DNA from: Mycolicibacterium vinylchloridicum
GTDB taxonomy: Bacteria > Actinomycetota > Actinomycetes > Mycobacteriales > Mycobacteriaceae
NCBI RefSeq assembly: GCF_013404075.1
Contig: NZ_JACBJQ010000002.1
Coordinates: 124,001-188,000, forward strand
Direction of reading: 5' to 3'
Length of the DNA: 64,000 nt
The notes under the pieces are model-generated. The model did no database searches and was not told where the DNA came from. It was given only the letters and a program-made list of their open reading frames with translations. Made by a program: the position numbers and the translations under genes. Of the stretch, positions 8,762 to 17,913 are shown piece by piece. Positions within the stretch are counted from its first letter, which is position 1. Each line of letters starts with the position of its first letter.

Positions 8762-10900
8762 GTGACCGCCACCCTGGACATTCCAGAGCAGAACGCCGAT
8801 CTGGTCCTCGATCAGAGCGCCGACGACTACTGGAACCACTACCAGCTGACGTTCGCGCTCTACAGCGTCAGCGACCGCGCCATACCGTCGGCGTTCGACG
8901 GCCTCAAGCCGGGCCAGCGGCGTCTGCTCTACCAGATGCACGACTCGAGGCTGCTGCCGGGCAACAAGCCGCAGAAGTCTTCGAAGGTCTGCTCGGCGGT
9001 CACCGGCAACCTGCACCCCCACGGCGGTGCGTCCATGTACGGGGCCGCGGCGCTGATGGCTGCCGAGTTCCAGCGCGTGAAAGTCATTGACGGACAAGGG
9101 GCGTTCCCCCGCATTCAAGGCGACATCCCGGCCGCCGACCGCTATACCGAGATGCGGCTGTCGGCGCCCGGTGCGGCACTGACCGCCGAACTCGACGACC
9201 ACGCCGTGCCGATGGTGGCGACGTTCGACGGCGAATGGACCGAGCCGACCATGCTGCCGGCGCAGTGGCCGGTGCTGTTGTGCAACGGCGCGGTCGGCAT
9301 CGCCGAGGGATGGGCCACGAAGGTCCCCGCGCACAACCCCCGCGAGATCATGGCCGCCTGCCGGGCGCTGCTGAAGACGCCGAACATGACCGACGACAGG
9401 CTGGTGAAACTGATCCCCGGCCCCGACTGGGGATGCGGAGCCACCGTGGTCGGCACCGCCGGGCTGCGGGACTACATCACCACCGGCCGGGGCGCCTTCA
9501 CGGTGCGCGGCACGGTGACCGTCGACGGCAAGAACTGTGTCATCACCGAATTGCCGCCCGGTGTCGCGAGCAATACTGTGCAGGAACGGATCCGGGCCCT
9601 GGTGGAGTCCGGTGAAATGTCCGGTGTCGCGGATATGTCGGACCTCACCGACCGCCGCAACGGGCTGCGCATCGTGGTGACCGCCAAACGTGGTCACAGT
9701 GCCGATCAGATCCGCGAGCAGCTGCTGGCGCTGACTCCGCTGGAATCGACATTCGCGGCCAGCCTGGTCGCGCTCGACGAGAACCGGGTGCCGCGCTGGT
9801 GGTCGGTACGCGAGCTGATATCGGCCTTCCTGCATCTGCGGGACTCGGTGGTGTTGCACCGCAGTGAGTATCGGTTGGAGAAGGTCACCGCGCGCCGGCA
9901 TCTGGTCGCCGGCCTGATGACCATCCACCTCGATATCGACGCGGCGGTTGCCGTCATCCGGAGTTCCGACACCGTCGACGAAGCGCGCCAGGGATTGCAG
10001 GATCGGTTCGCGATCGACGCCGTTCAGGCCGATTACGTTCTGGCACTGCAGCTTCGGCGACTCACCAAGCTCGATGTGATCGAGCTGCGCGCCGAAGCCG
10101 AGAAGCTCGACGCCGAGTTCGCCGAATTGACCGAGCTGGTGTCCAATCCGGACGCACGCCGGAAGGTGATCGACTCCGAACTCGTCGAGACCGCGAAGCT
10201 GTTCAAGGGGCCGGAGTTCGATCGGCGGACCGTGCTGGACGCCGAGGCGGTTCCGGTGACGTCGAGCGCGGACGAGGATGGCCCGCGTGAACGAAAAGTC
10301 AACGCCGCCTGGCGCCTGGACGATCGTGGGGTGTTCTCCGACAGCCACGGCGAACTGCTCACCTCCGGACTCGGTTGGGCGGTGTGGACCGACGGGCGGG
10401 TGAAGTTCACCACCGGAAGCGGCCTGCCGTACAAGACCCGCGACATTCCGGTGGCACCGGACATCACCGGGCTCCTGAGATCGGGGGTACTCCCGGCCGG
10501 CTACCACCTGGCGCTGGTGACGCGGCGCGGCAAGATTCTGCGGATCGACCCGGCTGCGGTGAACCCGCAGGGCGCGGCGGGCAACGGGGTGGCCGGCGTG
10601 AAGCTCGCCGGCGACGGTGATGAGGTGGTCGCCGCGCTGCCGGTGTCGTGCGGCAACGGCGAGGCCATCCTGTCGGTGTCCGAAAAGGGTTGGAAGGTAA
10701 CCGAAGTCGCCGATATCCCGGTTAAGGGCCGGGGCGGAGCTGGCGTCGGCTTCCACCCGTTCGTCAAGGGCGAGAACACCCTGGTATCGGCGGCGATCTC
10801 CGCGACGGGCTACGTGCGCGGCAAGCGGTCCGTGCGTGCCGAAAGCCGCGCGAAGGCATCGATCAAGGGCTCCGGGAGCGACGTGACCCCGGCGGTCTAG
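8762..10900 (+). CDS. Type IIA topoisomerase subunit A (GyrA/ParC-like, TopoM-like)
   Basis: 712 residues from GTG 8762, 9 bp after the subunit B stop. The catalytic tyrosine is Tyr128 in AADRYTEMRLS. The winged-helix region contains SAFDGLKPGQRR and GNLHPHGGASMYG. A coiled-coil and a shortened C-terminal DNA-wrapping domain follow; I see no clear GyrA-box (QRRGGKG), so DNA wrapping may differ from gyrase. It breaks and rejoins duplex DNA together with the upstream ATPase subunit. The operon of only these two genes matches the second type II enzyme known in some fast-growing mycobacteria. Confidence 0.88.
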   Translation: MTATLDIPEQNADLVLDQSADDYWNHYQLTFALYSVSDRAIPSAFDGLKPGQRRLLYQMHDSRLLPGNKPQKSSKVCSAVTGNLHPHGGASMYGAAALMAAEFQRVKVIDGQGAFPRIQGDIPAADRYTEMRLSAPGAALTAELDDHAVPMVATFDGEWTEPTMLPAQWPVLLCNGAVGIAEGWATKVPAHNPREIMAACRALLKTPNMTDDRLVKLIPGPDWGCGATVVGTAGLRDYITTGRGAFTVRGTVTVDGKNCVITELPPGVASNTVQERIRALVESGEMSGVADMSDLTDRRNGLRIVVTAKRGHSADQIREQLLALTPLESTFAASLVALDENRVPRWWSVRELISAFLHLRDSVVLHRSEYRLEKVTARRHLVAGLMTIHLDIDAAVAVIRSSDTVDEARQGLQDRFAIDAVQADYVLALQLRRLTKLDVIELRAEAEKLDAEFAELTELVSNPDARRKVIDSELVETAKLFKGPEFDRRTVLDAEAVPVTSSADEDGPRERKVNAAWRLDDRGVFSDSHGELLTSGLGWAVWTDGRVKFTTGSGLPYKTRDIPVAPDITGLLRSGVLPAGYHLALVTRRGKILRIDPAAVNPQGAAGNGVAGVKLAGDGDEVVAALPVSCGNGEAILSVSEKGWKVTEVADIPVKGRGGAGVGFHPFVKGENTLVSAAISATGYVRGKRSVRAESRAKASIKGSGSDVTPAV

Positions 10901-10912
10901 CCGGTTGGTCGG

Positions 10913-11977
10913 TCAGCCCCGTGGCGTCGTGGTGACGTGCACGTGGTCGAAGTGACCGTAGCCCGATCCTGCGGGCCCACCCGGCGTGTAGTACGTGCCG
11001 CGCCAGATCGCATCCTGCAAGCCGAATCTGCCCGCGTTGCTCATGACGAACGCGAGAATCGCATCCCCGAGCGCTATCCCTTCGGGGGTACCGGGATTCG
11101 GGATCATCACATCGATCGCCAGGCCTCTCGGATGCCACGGTTTCGGATCGGGCCGGACACCATCGATCTCGGCGATCTGGGGGAACTGCGCACTGATGGC
11201 GCGGGCCGCAGTGACGGTGTTGGCTTGCAGCCCAGCCTCATTCGCGACTCCGACCGGCAATGCCTCCGGGATGTCGACAGGCATCGCCGCGGGAGGAGGA
11301 GGGGCTACGTCGCCGAGCGGTTGTGCCGCCTGGACAGCTGCCGCCGCGGTGTCGACCATCGCCTGCTGCTGCGGTGTCAGCGCCGCGTACTGCGCCTCGG
11401 CGGCGAGGATCTGGCGCTGCAAGTCCCTCCATTTGGCCTGCAGATCTGCGCGTACCGATGCAGCCCGCTCGGCCGCGGCACGAGCCTCGGCAGCCGATGC
11501 CTCTGATACCTCGGCGGCGGCAGCGGCACGATCTCTCGCCGCCCTGACGACTTTCATCTGATCGGCCGTCATACCGGCGATCGCATTCTGCAATGACAGC
11601 CGGTCGATCAGATCTTGCGGAGAGGCTGCGGTCAGCACCGCGACGAACTGGCCGGTACCTCCACTCATGTACGTGCTCGCCGCGAGTCGATCGAGCACCG
11701 CTTGATGCGGCGCAAGCTCGGCGTTCGCCGCGCCGAAGGCTGTCAGATCCCCGAGATGGCGCTCCTCGGCCGCGGCCTGGTCGGCCAGCGTGCGGTCGAC
11801 ATCGCGCTGCGCAGCGGTCACGGCCTCGCGCGTCTGCACCGCCTCACGGGACAGCTCGTTGAGCTGGGCCAATGCATCAGACGCCGGGTCGGCCCAGACC
11901 GGCTGCACTATCGAGGCGGCTAGCACCATGAGTCCGGTCGCGACACTGACCGCTGTTCGCCGGAGTGTGTGGCGCAC
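10913..11977 (-). CDS. Secreted coiled-coil protein with C-terminal peptidoglycan-associated domain
   Basis: 354 residues from GTG 11977. A signal peptide covers about residues 1-29, with cleavage after PVWA. Residues 30-215 are an Ala/Glu/Arg-rich coiled coil like the N-terminus of RipA, including STYMSGGTGQFVAVL. After a Pro-rich linker (about 220-240), residues 250-354 form a globular domain with HPRGLAIDVMIP and YGHFDHVHVTT, histidine/aspartate motifs seen in extensin-like and D-Ala-D-Ala carboxypeptidase-like zinc folds. It probably acts at the cell wall; the enzymatic activity is untested. It converges on the topoisomerase operon 12 bp away. Confidence 0.75.
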   Translation of the reverse strand: MRHTLRRTAVSVATGLMVLAASIVQPVWADPASDALAQLNELSREAVQTREAVTAAQRDVDRTLADQAAAEERHLGDLTAFGAANAELAPHQAVLDRLAASTYMSGGTGQFVAVLTAASPQDLIDRLSLQNAIAGMTADQMKVVRAARDRAAAAAEVSEASAAEARAAAERAASVRADLQAKWRDLQRQILAAEAQYAALTPQQQAMVDTAAAAVQAAQPLGDVAPPPPAAMPVDIPEALPVGVANEAGLQANTVTAARAISAQFPQIAEIDGVRPDPKPWHPRGLAIDVMIPNPGTPEGIALGDAILAFVMSNAGRFGLQDAIWRGTYYTPGGPAGSGYGHFDHVHVTTTPRG

Positions 11978-12052
11978 CGCGATCCTTGCTGTCGGGAGGT
12001 CTGATATGGCCTTACGGGCCCTCGACAGGCTACGAACTGTGTCCGTCGATGT

Positions 12053-13000
12053 CTACTTGGCCGGTTGGTCGCCGATGAATTCCACCCCGGCGCTGATCGC
12101 AGGGCGGTGGCGCAGGACTCGGTAATGCGCCAGCCGGCCGAGTCCTTTGGTGGTCAGTAGTCGTGCGCCTCGCCATGACGCGGCCAGTTGTGCAGTGGCG
12201 GCATACGGGCTGTCCGGGTCGTCGGGGTCGTGGATGAGAAGCAGCGGGGGGTAGTTGGCTCGCCGACCGACTCGGGTCATATTGGTCTCATGCAGCGGCA
12301 TGGCGATGCGTTTTTCCAGGCGACGGTGTAGGCCCGCGCGAATACGGCGGCCGAAGCCATGACGCGCGGCGAACAGGTCAAGATAGAGCGGAAAATCGGC
12401 CATGGGCGCGAAGAAGACCAGGCGTCCCACCGGTGCGCCGTCTGCGGCCGCCAATGCCGTCGCGTTCGCGCCAAGTGAGTGAGCGACGACCGCATGGGCG
12501 GGCCCATGGGTGTCGATCATGGCCGCAATCGCGTCGGCACACTCGGTGGCTGTGGTGCGCCCGGGAGCGAGCTCACCTGGATCGGATTCGTTGTGGCTGG
12601 GCAAGTCGAACGCGACGACCCGATACCCGGCCTCTACCAGCGGTTTGACGAACATCGCCAAATGCGGGCGCTGCCCGCCCCAGCCGTGCACCAGATATAT
12701 CGGCGGGCCCTGGCCCCACTCCTCACCAACGACCCGATGCCCGTCCCAATAGGCTTCTATCGGCCTGCCTGGAGACACACCGGGTGGCATACGCAAGCTC
12801 GACTCGAGAACCGGTGGGGTGCACCATAATTCGACTGCCCACCGTGATCCCAACCAGGGTGCGAACCGCTCGAGCAACGAAAATCGCCGGCGCACCCGGT
12901 CCTCGACCGGGGGAAGAATTCCAGAGCCAACCGGATCGAGCGGGGGAATCTCGCCGACCTGCCCCTGCGCCGACGCAGGTTGGGATGCTCCGTCCGTCAT
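12053..13000 (-). CDS. Alpha/beta hydrolase
   Basis: 315 residues from ATG 13000. The alpha/beta-hydrolase core is shown by the oxyanion strand IYLVHGWGGQ, the nucleophile elbow VVAHSLGAN (Ser), an acidic segment HDPDDPDSPY (Asp) and a late GRLAHYRVL (His). About 75 N-terminal residues precede the core. No signal peptide is visible. The substrate is unknown; esterase or thioesterase activity is likely from the fold. It lies 46 bp downstream of the MpaB-family oxygenase gene on the same strand and could be cotranscribed. Confidence 0.85.
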   Translation of the reverse strand: MTDGASQPASAQGQVGEIPPLDPVGSGILPPVEDRVRRRFSLLERFAPWLGSRWAVELWCTPPVLESSLRMPPGVSPGRPIEAYWDGHRVVGEEWGQGPPIYLVHGWGGQRPHLAMFVKPLVEAGYRVVAFDLPSHNESDPGELAPGRTTATECADAIAAMIDTHGPAHAVVAHSLGANATALAAADGAPVGRLVFFAPMADFPLYLDLFAARHGFGRRIRAGLHRRLEKRIAMPLHETNMTRVGRRANYPPLLLIHDPDDPDSPYAATAQLAASWRGARLLTTKGLGRLAHYRVLRHRPAISAGVEFIGDQPAK

Positions 13001-13046
13001 GTTTCTCGATCGTAGTACGGGCCAGGACGGGCGCGACGCCGGAAGG

Positions 13047-14435
13047 CTAGCCGGTGAAGCCCTCGCCCGCTGTCGAGCGGTCGTGGTGGCTGAAGGTCAG
13101 CGGGATGTGCTTGCCGCGCGCGATCTTGTTCAGCATCGCGACCCGCTCGCGCGCGGCCGCGCCGCTCTTCTTCCGGCGTTCGCGGATGGGGTTGGACCAC
13201 GGCAGCCGGTCGGCAACCCTGGCGATGCCGACGTTGATTTTGGTGAGGTTGGTGAAGATTCGCACCCGGCGTTCGAAGTTGTATCCGAGGGGCTCGAACA
13301 GCGTGCCTGCCACCATGGCCTCGATCTGCTGGTACCCGAACACGACTCCCGCCGGCGCTAGGGCGACGCTGGCCGTGATCTGGTTGACGTGCCGGGCGAC
13401 CACTTTCTTTATCGGGGCCGGAAGCGCGTCCGTCAGGGTGGTCAGGTGCACGGGACCGGCAATGGCGTCGACGAGTTGGGCCCGCCACGGGGACGGGTTG
13501 CCGCCCCTGGCGAGAACATAATTCAACGACTTGATCAGCTCGATGCCGTTGGCCGAGTGCAGCGCTTCGGGGGCTCCCCAGAGCCGTCCGGAAAAGGACG
13601 AGTACTCGGCGAGGTCCTCGAGCTGTTGTTTCGTGAGCTTGCGCCCGAAGGCGTGGTCGACGAGGCGGCCGAGCAGCATCCCGCTGCCGAACCCCAGCAG
13701 CGACGTGACGGGGATGGGTTCGCCGAACTTGAGGTAGACCTCGTCGCCCCACTTCTTCCGCAATCCTTTACTGGCCAGTGCGTGCATCAGCCGCACCCGT
13801 ACCACGTCCTGGAACGCGTCCGATCGGCGGTCGAAGATCTCTGGGAGCGTGAATTCGGCGAATACCCTTGCGGTTTCGATGAAGCGGCGGGGGCCGTCGT
13901 CGGCGAATCGTCCGGTGGCGCCGGTGGCCGCGGAGATGTCGCCGGTCATCGCGGTCTCGTAGAACGCCCATCCGCGGATGATGGTTGTGGCGGCAAACGT
14001 GCTCGACATCGCCAGCATGCGGCCGCGTTCGGCGGCAACGAGGTCGAACTGGGCGGGCAGGTTGTCCAGATGCTCGAAGAGCTCGACGAACTCGATCGGG
14101 GGATCCTCGAGTGTGTCGATGCCGTGGGTCAACGCCTGTTCGAAGAGCGCGCGACCCTGCTCGTGGCCGAGGCGCTCGAACGCGTCGACAGCGCCGTCCA
14201 TGAGGTCGTCGCGCTGCCAGAAGTAGTCGTCGCGGATGCGCGTGAGGTCGCTGGGTTCGAGTTCCTTCTCGATGTCGATCCACTCGCCGAAGATGAACTC
14301 GCGCATGTAGCGCCATTGGTCGGCGAAGTGGTCGCGACCAGGTGGGATGGGCCGCAACGGCCGGTCGGGGTGGTCGCGCCGATTGAAGTCGACCTCCTCG
14401 AGGAGGATCTCTGGACGCTCGCCGGTCACCGTCAT
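13047..14435 (-). CDS. MpaB/Lcp-family oxygenase (DUF2236)
   Basis: 462 residues from ATG 14435. It resembles the DUF2236 family that includes rubber oxygenase Lcp and mycophenolic acid enzyme MpaB, which bind heme b. The diagnostic segment VRLMHALASKGL is present, preceded by RRFIETARVFAEFTLPEIF, with histidines and arginines usual for heme ligation. Family members cleave or oxidise hydrophobic substrates; mycobacteria carry many paralogues of unknown substrate. The neighbours (alpha/beta hydrolase, lycopene cyclase) suggest lipid or isoprenoid chemistry, which is inference. Confidence 0.8.
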   Translation of the reverse strand: MTVTGERPEILLEEVDFNRRDHPDRPLRPIPPGRDHFADQWRYMREFIFGEWIDIEKELEPSDLTRIRDDYFWQRDDLMDGAVDAFERLGHEQGRALFEQALTHGIDTLEDPPIEFVELFEHLDNLPAQFDLVAAERGRMLAMSSTFAATTIIRGWAFYETAMTGDISAATGATGRFADDGPRRFIETARVFAEFTLPEIFDRRSDAFQDVVRVRLMHALASKGLRKKWGDEVYLKFGEPIPVTSLLGFGSGMLLGRLVDHAFGRKLTKQQLEDLAEYSSFSGRLWGAPEALHSANGIELIKSLNYVLARGGNPSPWRAQLVDAIAGPVHLTTLTDALPAPIKKVVARHVNQITASVALAPAGVVFGYQQIEAMVAGTLFEPLGYNFERRVRIFTNLTKINVGIARVADRLPWSNPIRERRKKSGAAARERVAMLNKIARGKHIPLTFSHHDRSTAGEGFTG

Positions 14436-14480
14436 GAGGCGACGTTATCGCGGGTGGGGACTTTCTGGCAACGTCCGTTG

Positions 14481-15674
14481 TCAGTTTGGCGACGGGTCAT
14501 TCGTTGTCAGCGGACGCATGAGTGCGGGAAGGACAAGGTGCCGCCGCATTCGCCAGTCCGATTCACGAAACAGGCTTGTCATTGCCGCAACGGTGCCGCC
14601 GATGTCGTCGCGGCCAGTGAGATAGGCCCATCGGTGCGAGTCTGGCAGCGCGAAGAATTGTTCGAAGAAACCGGGCACCTCGGCGGCGGGCATACGCAAG
14701 AGCGCCTCCAAGCCGATGCGTCGGACACGGTGAATCACCCGTGCGGCGGCCGGCCAGACTGCTTCCTGTGCGGCCCTGAGCGCTCGATCCGGATGGGCCG
14801 GGAGATGCTCTGCGAGCGCGCGCGCCACCTGGGGCGCCAGCTGTAGCGACGCGGCCACGCTGAATCCGCTTGCCGGATGTATCAACGGCGCGGCCGCGCC
14901 GAACCCGAGTACGCCTTGTCCGGCGTGCCGGGGCTGGTCGACCGGGAATGAAACCTTCTCCGTGAGTGCGTCTTTCGGTGCCGTGATGCCGTGGTGGGCG
15001 AGTCTCGCGTGAAGCCGGCGGCGCAGGGTGGCCAGCGGCAGTCCGGGCCGGCGCGCCAGTGAGGTCTCTTCCACCAGCACCCTGCCGCCGCCCAGCGGAA
15101 CAACGTAGACGAACGTCGGCCACCCTGCCTCGCCGTGGTGTGCGCGCCAGTCCATGAACAACGCCTCCCCGGGGGCCACCAGCGGGGACACCGACTCCGC
15201 ATCAAGGATCACGCCATAGGCCGTCTGCTCGGCAGATGCGCGGCCGGTCTGGCGAGGATCCAACGGGCGCCAGCGGCCCGCCGCATCGACGACGACCGAA
15301 GCGCGCAGGGACGAACCGTCGGCCAGCACCACCACACCGCGCTCCGGCGATTGGACGGCGCGCCCGGTGTAGGTGGTGACCCCGATGGACCGGTCGTGGA
15401 AGTGCGCGCGTAGCGCGTCGACATCGAGGATCACGTACTCCCACCCCAGGCGGTGCGCGGTGAGCGCGATGGCCCCGCCTGCGGCCCGCGCGGCAACCAC
15501 CGACCCCGGCAGGCCGGCGGGCAGCTCCTGAGCCCACATCCCGTACGTCGCCACCCATGGACGCTCAGGATTCGGATCCACTAGACCGACCGTCATCCCG
15601 AGCTGACCGCACGCCGATGCCAACGCCATACCGGCGGGTCCCGCACCGACCACCAAGACGTCCACGTCCTCCAT
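14481..15674 (-). CDS. Lycopene cyclase family protein (CrtL type)
   Basis: 397 residues from ATG 15674. The N-terminus is a Rossmann FAD/NAD-binding motif, VLVVGAGPAGMALASACG, followed by the cyclase signature region PWVATYGMWAQELP, as in plant/cyanobacterial-type beta/epsilon lycopene cyclases. These enzymes cyclise the ends of lycopene to give beta-carotene, the yellow pigment of scotochromogenic mycobacteria. No other carotenoid genes (crtE, crtB, crtI) are in the window, so the product depends on loci elsewhere or this gene has another substrate. Confidence 0.82.
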   Translation of the reverse strand: MEDVDVLVVGAGPAGMALASACGQLGMTVGLVDPNPERPWVATYGMWAQELPAGLPGSVVAARAAGGAIALTAHRLGWEYVILDVDALRAHFHDRSIGVTTYTGRAVQSPERGVVVLADGSSLRASVVVDAAGRWRPLDPRQTGRASAEQTAYGVILDAESVSPLVAPGEALFMDWRAHHGEAGWPTFVYVVPLGGGRVLVEETSLARRPGLPLATLRRRLHARLAHHGITAPKDALTEKVSFPVDQPRHAGQGVLGFGAAAPLIHPASGFSVAASLQLAPQVARALAEHLPAHPDRALRAAQEAVWPAAARVIHRVRRIGLEALLRMPAAEVPGFFEQFFALPDSHRWAYLTGRDDIGGTVAAMTSLFRESDWRMRRHLVLPALMRPLTTNDPSPN

Positions 15675-15769
15675 CGTGCCTGTTGGCGGACGAGGCTTGC
15701 GATGACATCGGGATTTATCGGTGGCAGTTCAGGGCGACTTCGTGTATCCGGTTCGCAATCACCGGTCCG

Positions 15770-16111
15770 ATGAGCACTCCGAGAAGTGGGCGTCTGTTGG
15801 GCCGCAATACCGCGGTGTCCTTTGCGCTGCCCAACGAACGGCTGCCGTCACCCAGACGCTGCGCGCCGAGGTCGCCGCCCAACGAGCCTGTCGCAGAGCC
15901 GCTTCCGGAGTACCACGACATGCTGCCGGAGGTCCGTTCCGCATTCGTCGAGATGGACGGGTACAACCGGGCGATGGCCCAAGATCCGTCTCCCCGACGA
16001 CTCGTTTTGGGCAACGGCGGCTACGGGGCCGTGATCGATGAGCTCGAACGGACCTTGGTCGATATTCGGGCCAACGAGACCCTCTCTCGCGGAGCTGACT
16101 TCCCCGATTAG
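15770..16111 (+). CDS. Hypothetical protein, weakly supported
   Basis: An open frame of 113 codons from ATG 15770 to TAG 16111. The second half looks protein-like, with high GC3, charged/hydrophobic alternation and the segment GGYGAVIDELERTLVDIRAN; the first half (rich in Arg/Pro/Ser) is doubtful and the true start may be later. It has no recognisable domain, signal or membrane segment. It is alone in an 870-bp gap between a lycopene cyclase and an FMN monooxygenase, and may be a remnant or a lineage-specific gene. Confidence 0.35.
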   Translation: MSTPRSGRLLGRNTAVSFALPNERLPSPRRCAPRSPPNEPVAEPLPEYHDMLPEVRSAFVEMDGYNRAMAQDPSPRRLVLGNGGYGAVIDELERTLVDIRANETLSRGADFPD

Positions 16112-16546
16112 ACGGTCGCCCCAATCGAGGCCCCACCCATAGGCGACGAGCGCGGCCAGAGGGGCGGTCAACCGTCGGGCCCCGCCTCAGCCACTCCTGG
16201 CGTGCCGGACGCGCTGAAGCAGAAGGCGATTCCGCCAGCACTCGGCGTCGACGCCGACAAATCTCACTACGATGGCGTCCGCTCGGCTCGAACCGACGAA
16301 ATCCACTCCGTTACTCACGATCTCGGAGGCAACGGTAAGTCGGCGACTGCGCAGACCGCGGTGTGTCGAGCTCGTCACAGTCGGGACAATCGACCCGCCG
16401 CCGGCGGTCCTCAAGCATGCTCTGAGATTGTCTGCGGCCCGACTTGCGACCTATCCGCCTAATTCGAGCGAGACGCGGGGGAAACACGGCGGACACGCCG
16501 CCGCGATTGGATTTCGCTGACAGTTCCATCGCGCTAATGAGGACAG
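16112..16546. other. Intergenic gap, no supported gene
   Basis: The 435 bp between the weak hypothetical gene and the FMN monooxygenase hold several short open frames on both strands, none with convincing composition or a ribosome site. The last bases (TGAGGAC just before 16547) are the ribosome site of the downstream gene. No terminator or tRNA was seen. A decayed gene is possible. Confidence 0.5.
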
Positions 16547-17854
16547 ATGCCAGCAAAACCGTTCCACCTCGGATGGTTCCAGACATTCCAGGCCAACGAG
16601 TGGAAGACTCCCTACACGCTCTCGGAGGGGGTTCCGTTCACCGGGGACTTCTACGTCGAACTGGCCCAGGCGCTCGAGCGGGCCTGCTTCGACTTCCTGA
16701 TGCTGGAAGACACCGTCGGGATCCCGCGCGGCCTGGAAGGCACCACGGCTCGCGCCCTGGAGAACGGAGACTCCTGTCCGAAGCAGGATCCGGTGCCGCT
16801 GGCCGCGAAGGTCGGCGCGCTCACCCGGCAACTGGGCATCGTCGCGACCATGTCCACGACGTTCTACCACCCGTATGCGCTGGCGCGCCTGGCCTCCACC
16901 ATGGACTCGCTCACAAGTGGGCGCTTCGGCTGGAACGTGGTCACCAGCGCCAAGGACGAAGCGGCCCAAAACTACGGCCTCGATGAGATGCCGGAGCACG
17001 ACTTACGCTATGAGATCGCCGATGAGTTCGTAGAACTCGTGAACGCTCTGTGCGACAGCTGGGAACCGGGAGCGATCGTGCGCGATCGCGAGAAGGGGAT
17101 CTACATCGATCCCAGCAAGGTCCATGATGTCGACTTCGTGGGCAAGCACTTCAAATCGCGCGGTCCCCTGACGTGCGTCCGCTCACCGCAGGGGCGCCCC
17201 GTCTATCTGCAAGCCGGTGGGTCCCCCGCGGGACGTGCCTTCGCCGCCAAGCACGCTGATGCGATCATCGCCTGGGCGACCGGAGTCGAGGGGATGAAGG
17301 AGTACCGGGCGGACATCCGCAAGCAGGCCGCCGCCGCTGGGCGCGATCCTGACGACGTCAAGGTGATGTTCCTGTTCTCCCCGATCCTCGGCGAGACCGA
17401 GGCGGAGGCACGAGCCAAGATCAAACCCATGAGCGAGGAGGAGATCCCGGCACGGCTCAAGGCATTGAGCTCGAACTTCTACGCGGACTTCACCAAGATG
17501 GATCTCGACCAGCCGGTCCCTTACTTCGTCACGCGCGGCGAACAGGGATCACTCGCTGGGTTTGCCCAGTGGGGAACCGGCAAGACGCTGCGCCAGTGCA
17601 TGGAGGCACAATCGGGCGGCGGCGCCACCTCGTTCGAGGCCGTCGGTACGCCGGACCAGGTTGCCGACATCATGGCGGCGGCGATGGAGGAGGTCGGCGG
17701 CGACGGCTTCCTGATCCCAGGGGATGGCGGCTCGCTGACGCGTCACCGGATCATCGAGATCTGCGACGGACTCGTGCCAGCACTGCAGGCGAGGGGTCTG
17801 ACCCGGACGAGCTACTCACACGCGCTGCTGCGGGACAACCTGCGGGCGTTCTGA
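16547..17854 (+). CDS. NtaA/DmoA-family FMN-dependent monooxygenase (LLM class)
   Basis: 435 residues from ATG 16547 with GAGGAC 4 nt upstream. It is a bacterial luciferase-like TIM barrel of the NtaA/SnaA/DszA subfamily: FHLGWFQTFQANEW at the N-terminus, LMLEDTVGIPRG in the flavin site, TSGRFGWNVVTS (typical subfamily motif), and VYLQAGGSPAGR. These two-component monooxygenases take reduced FMN from a partner reductase to oxidise sulfur, nitrogen or carbon centres, for example nitrilotriacetate or dibenzothiophene sulfone. No dedicated flavin reductase gene is adjacent. Substrate unknown. Confidence 0.88.
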   Translation: MPAKPFHLGWFQTFQANEWKTPYTLSEGVPFTGDFYVELAQALERACFDFLMLEDTVGIPRGLEGTTARALENGDSCPKQDPVPLAAKVGALTRQLGIVATMSTTFYHPYALARLASTMDSLTSGRFGWNVVTSAKDEAAQNYGLDEMPEHDLRYEIADEFVELVNALCDSWEPGAIVRDREKGIYIDPSKVHDVDFVGKHFKSRGPLTCVRSPQGRPVYLQAGGSPAGRAFAAKHADAIIAWATGVEGMKEYRADIRKQAAAAGRDPDDVKVMFLFSPILGETEAEARAKIKPMSEEEIPARLKALSSNFYADFTKMDLDQPVPYFVTRGEQGSLAGFAQWGTGKTLRQCMEAQSGGGATSFEAVGTPDQVADIMAAAMEEVGGDGFLIPGDGGSLTRHRIIEICDGLVPALQARGLTRTSYSHALLRDNLRAF

Positions 17855-17913
17855 GCCCTGATCCGCCGCCAGCCCCAGTGGGGTGCGGTTGCCTCGGCGG
17901 AACCCGCTGCCTC

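Noticed and set aside
8042..10756. A 904-codon open frame on the minus strand
   Set aside because: It lies wholly opposite the two topoisomerase genes, has Arg/His/Gly-rich composition and no domain; it is a GC-driven shadow.
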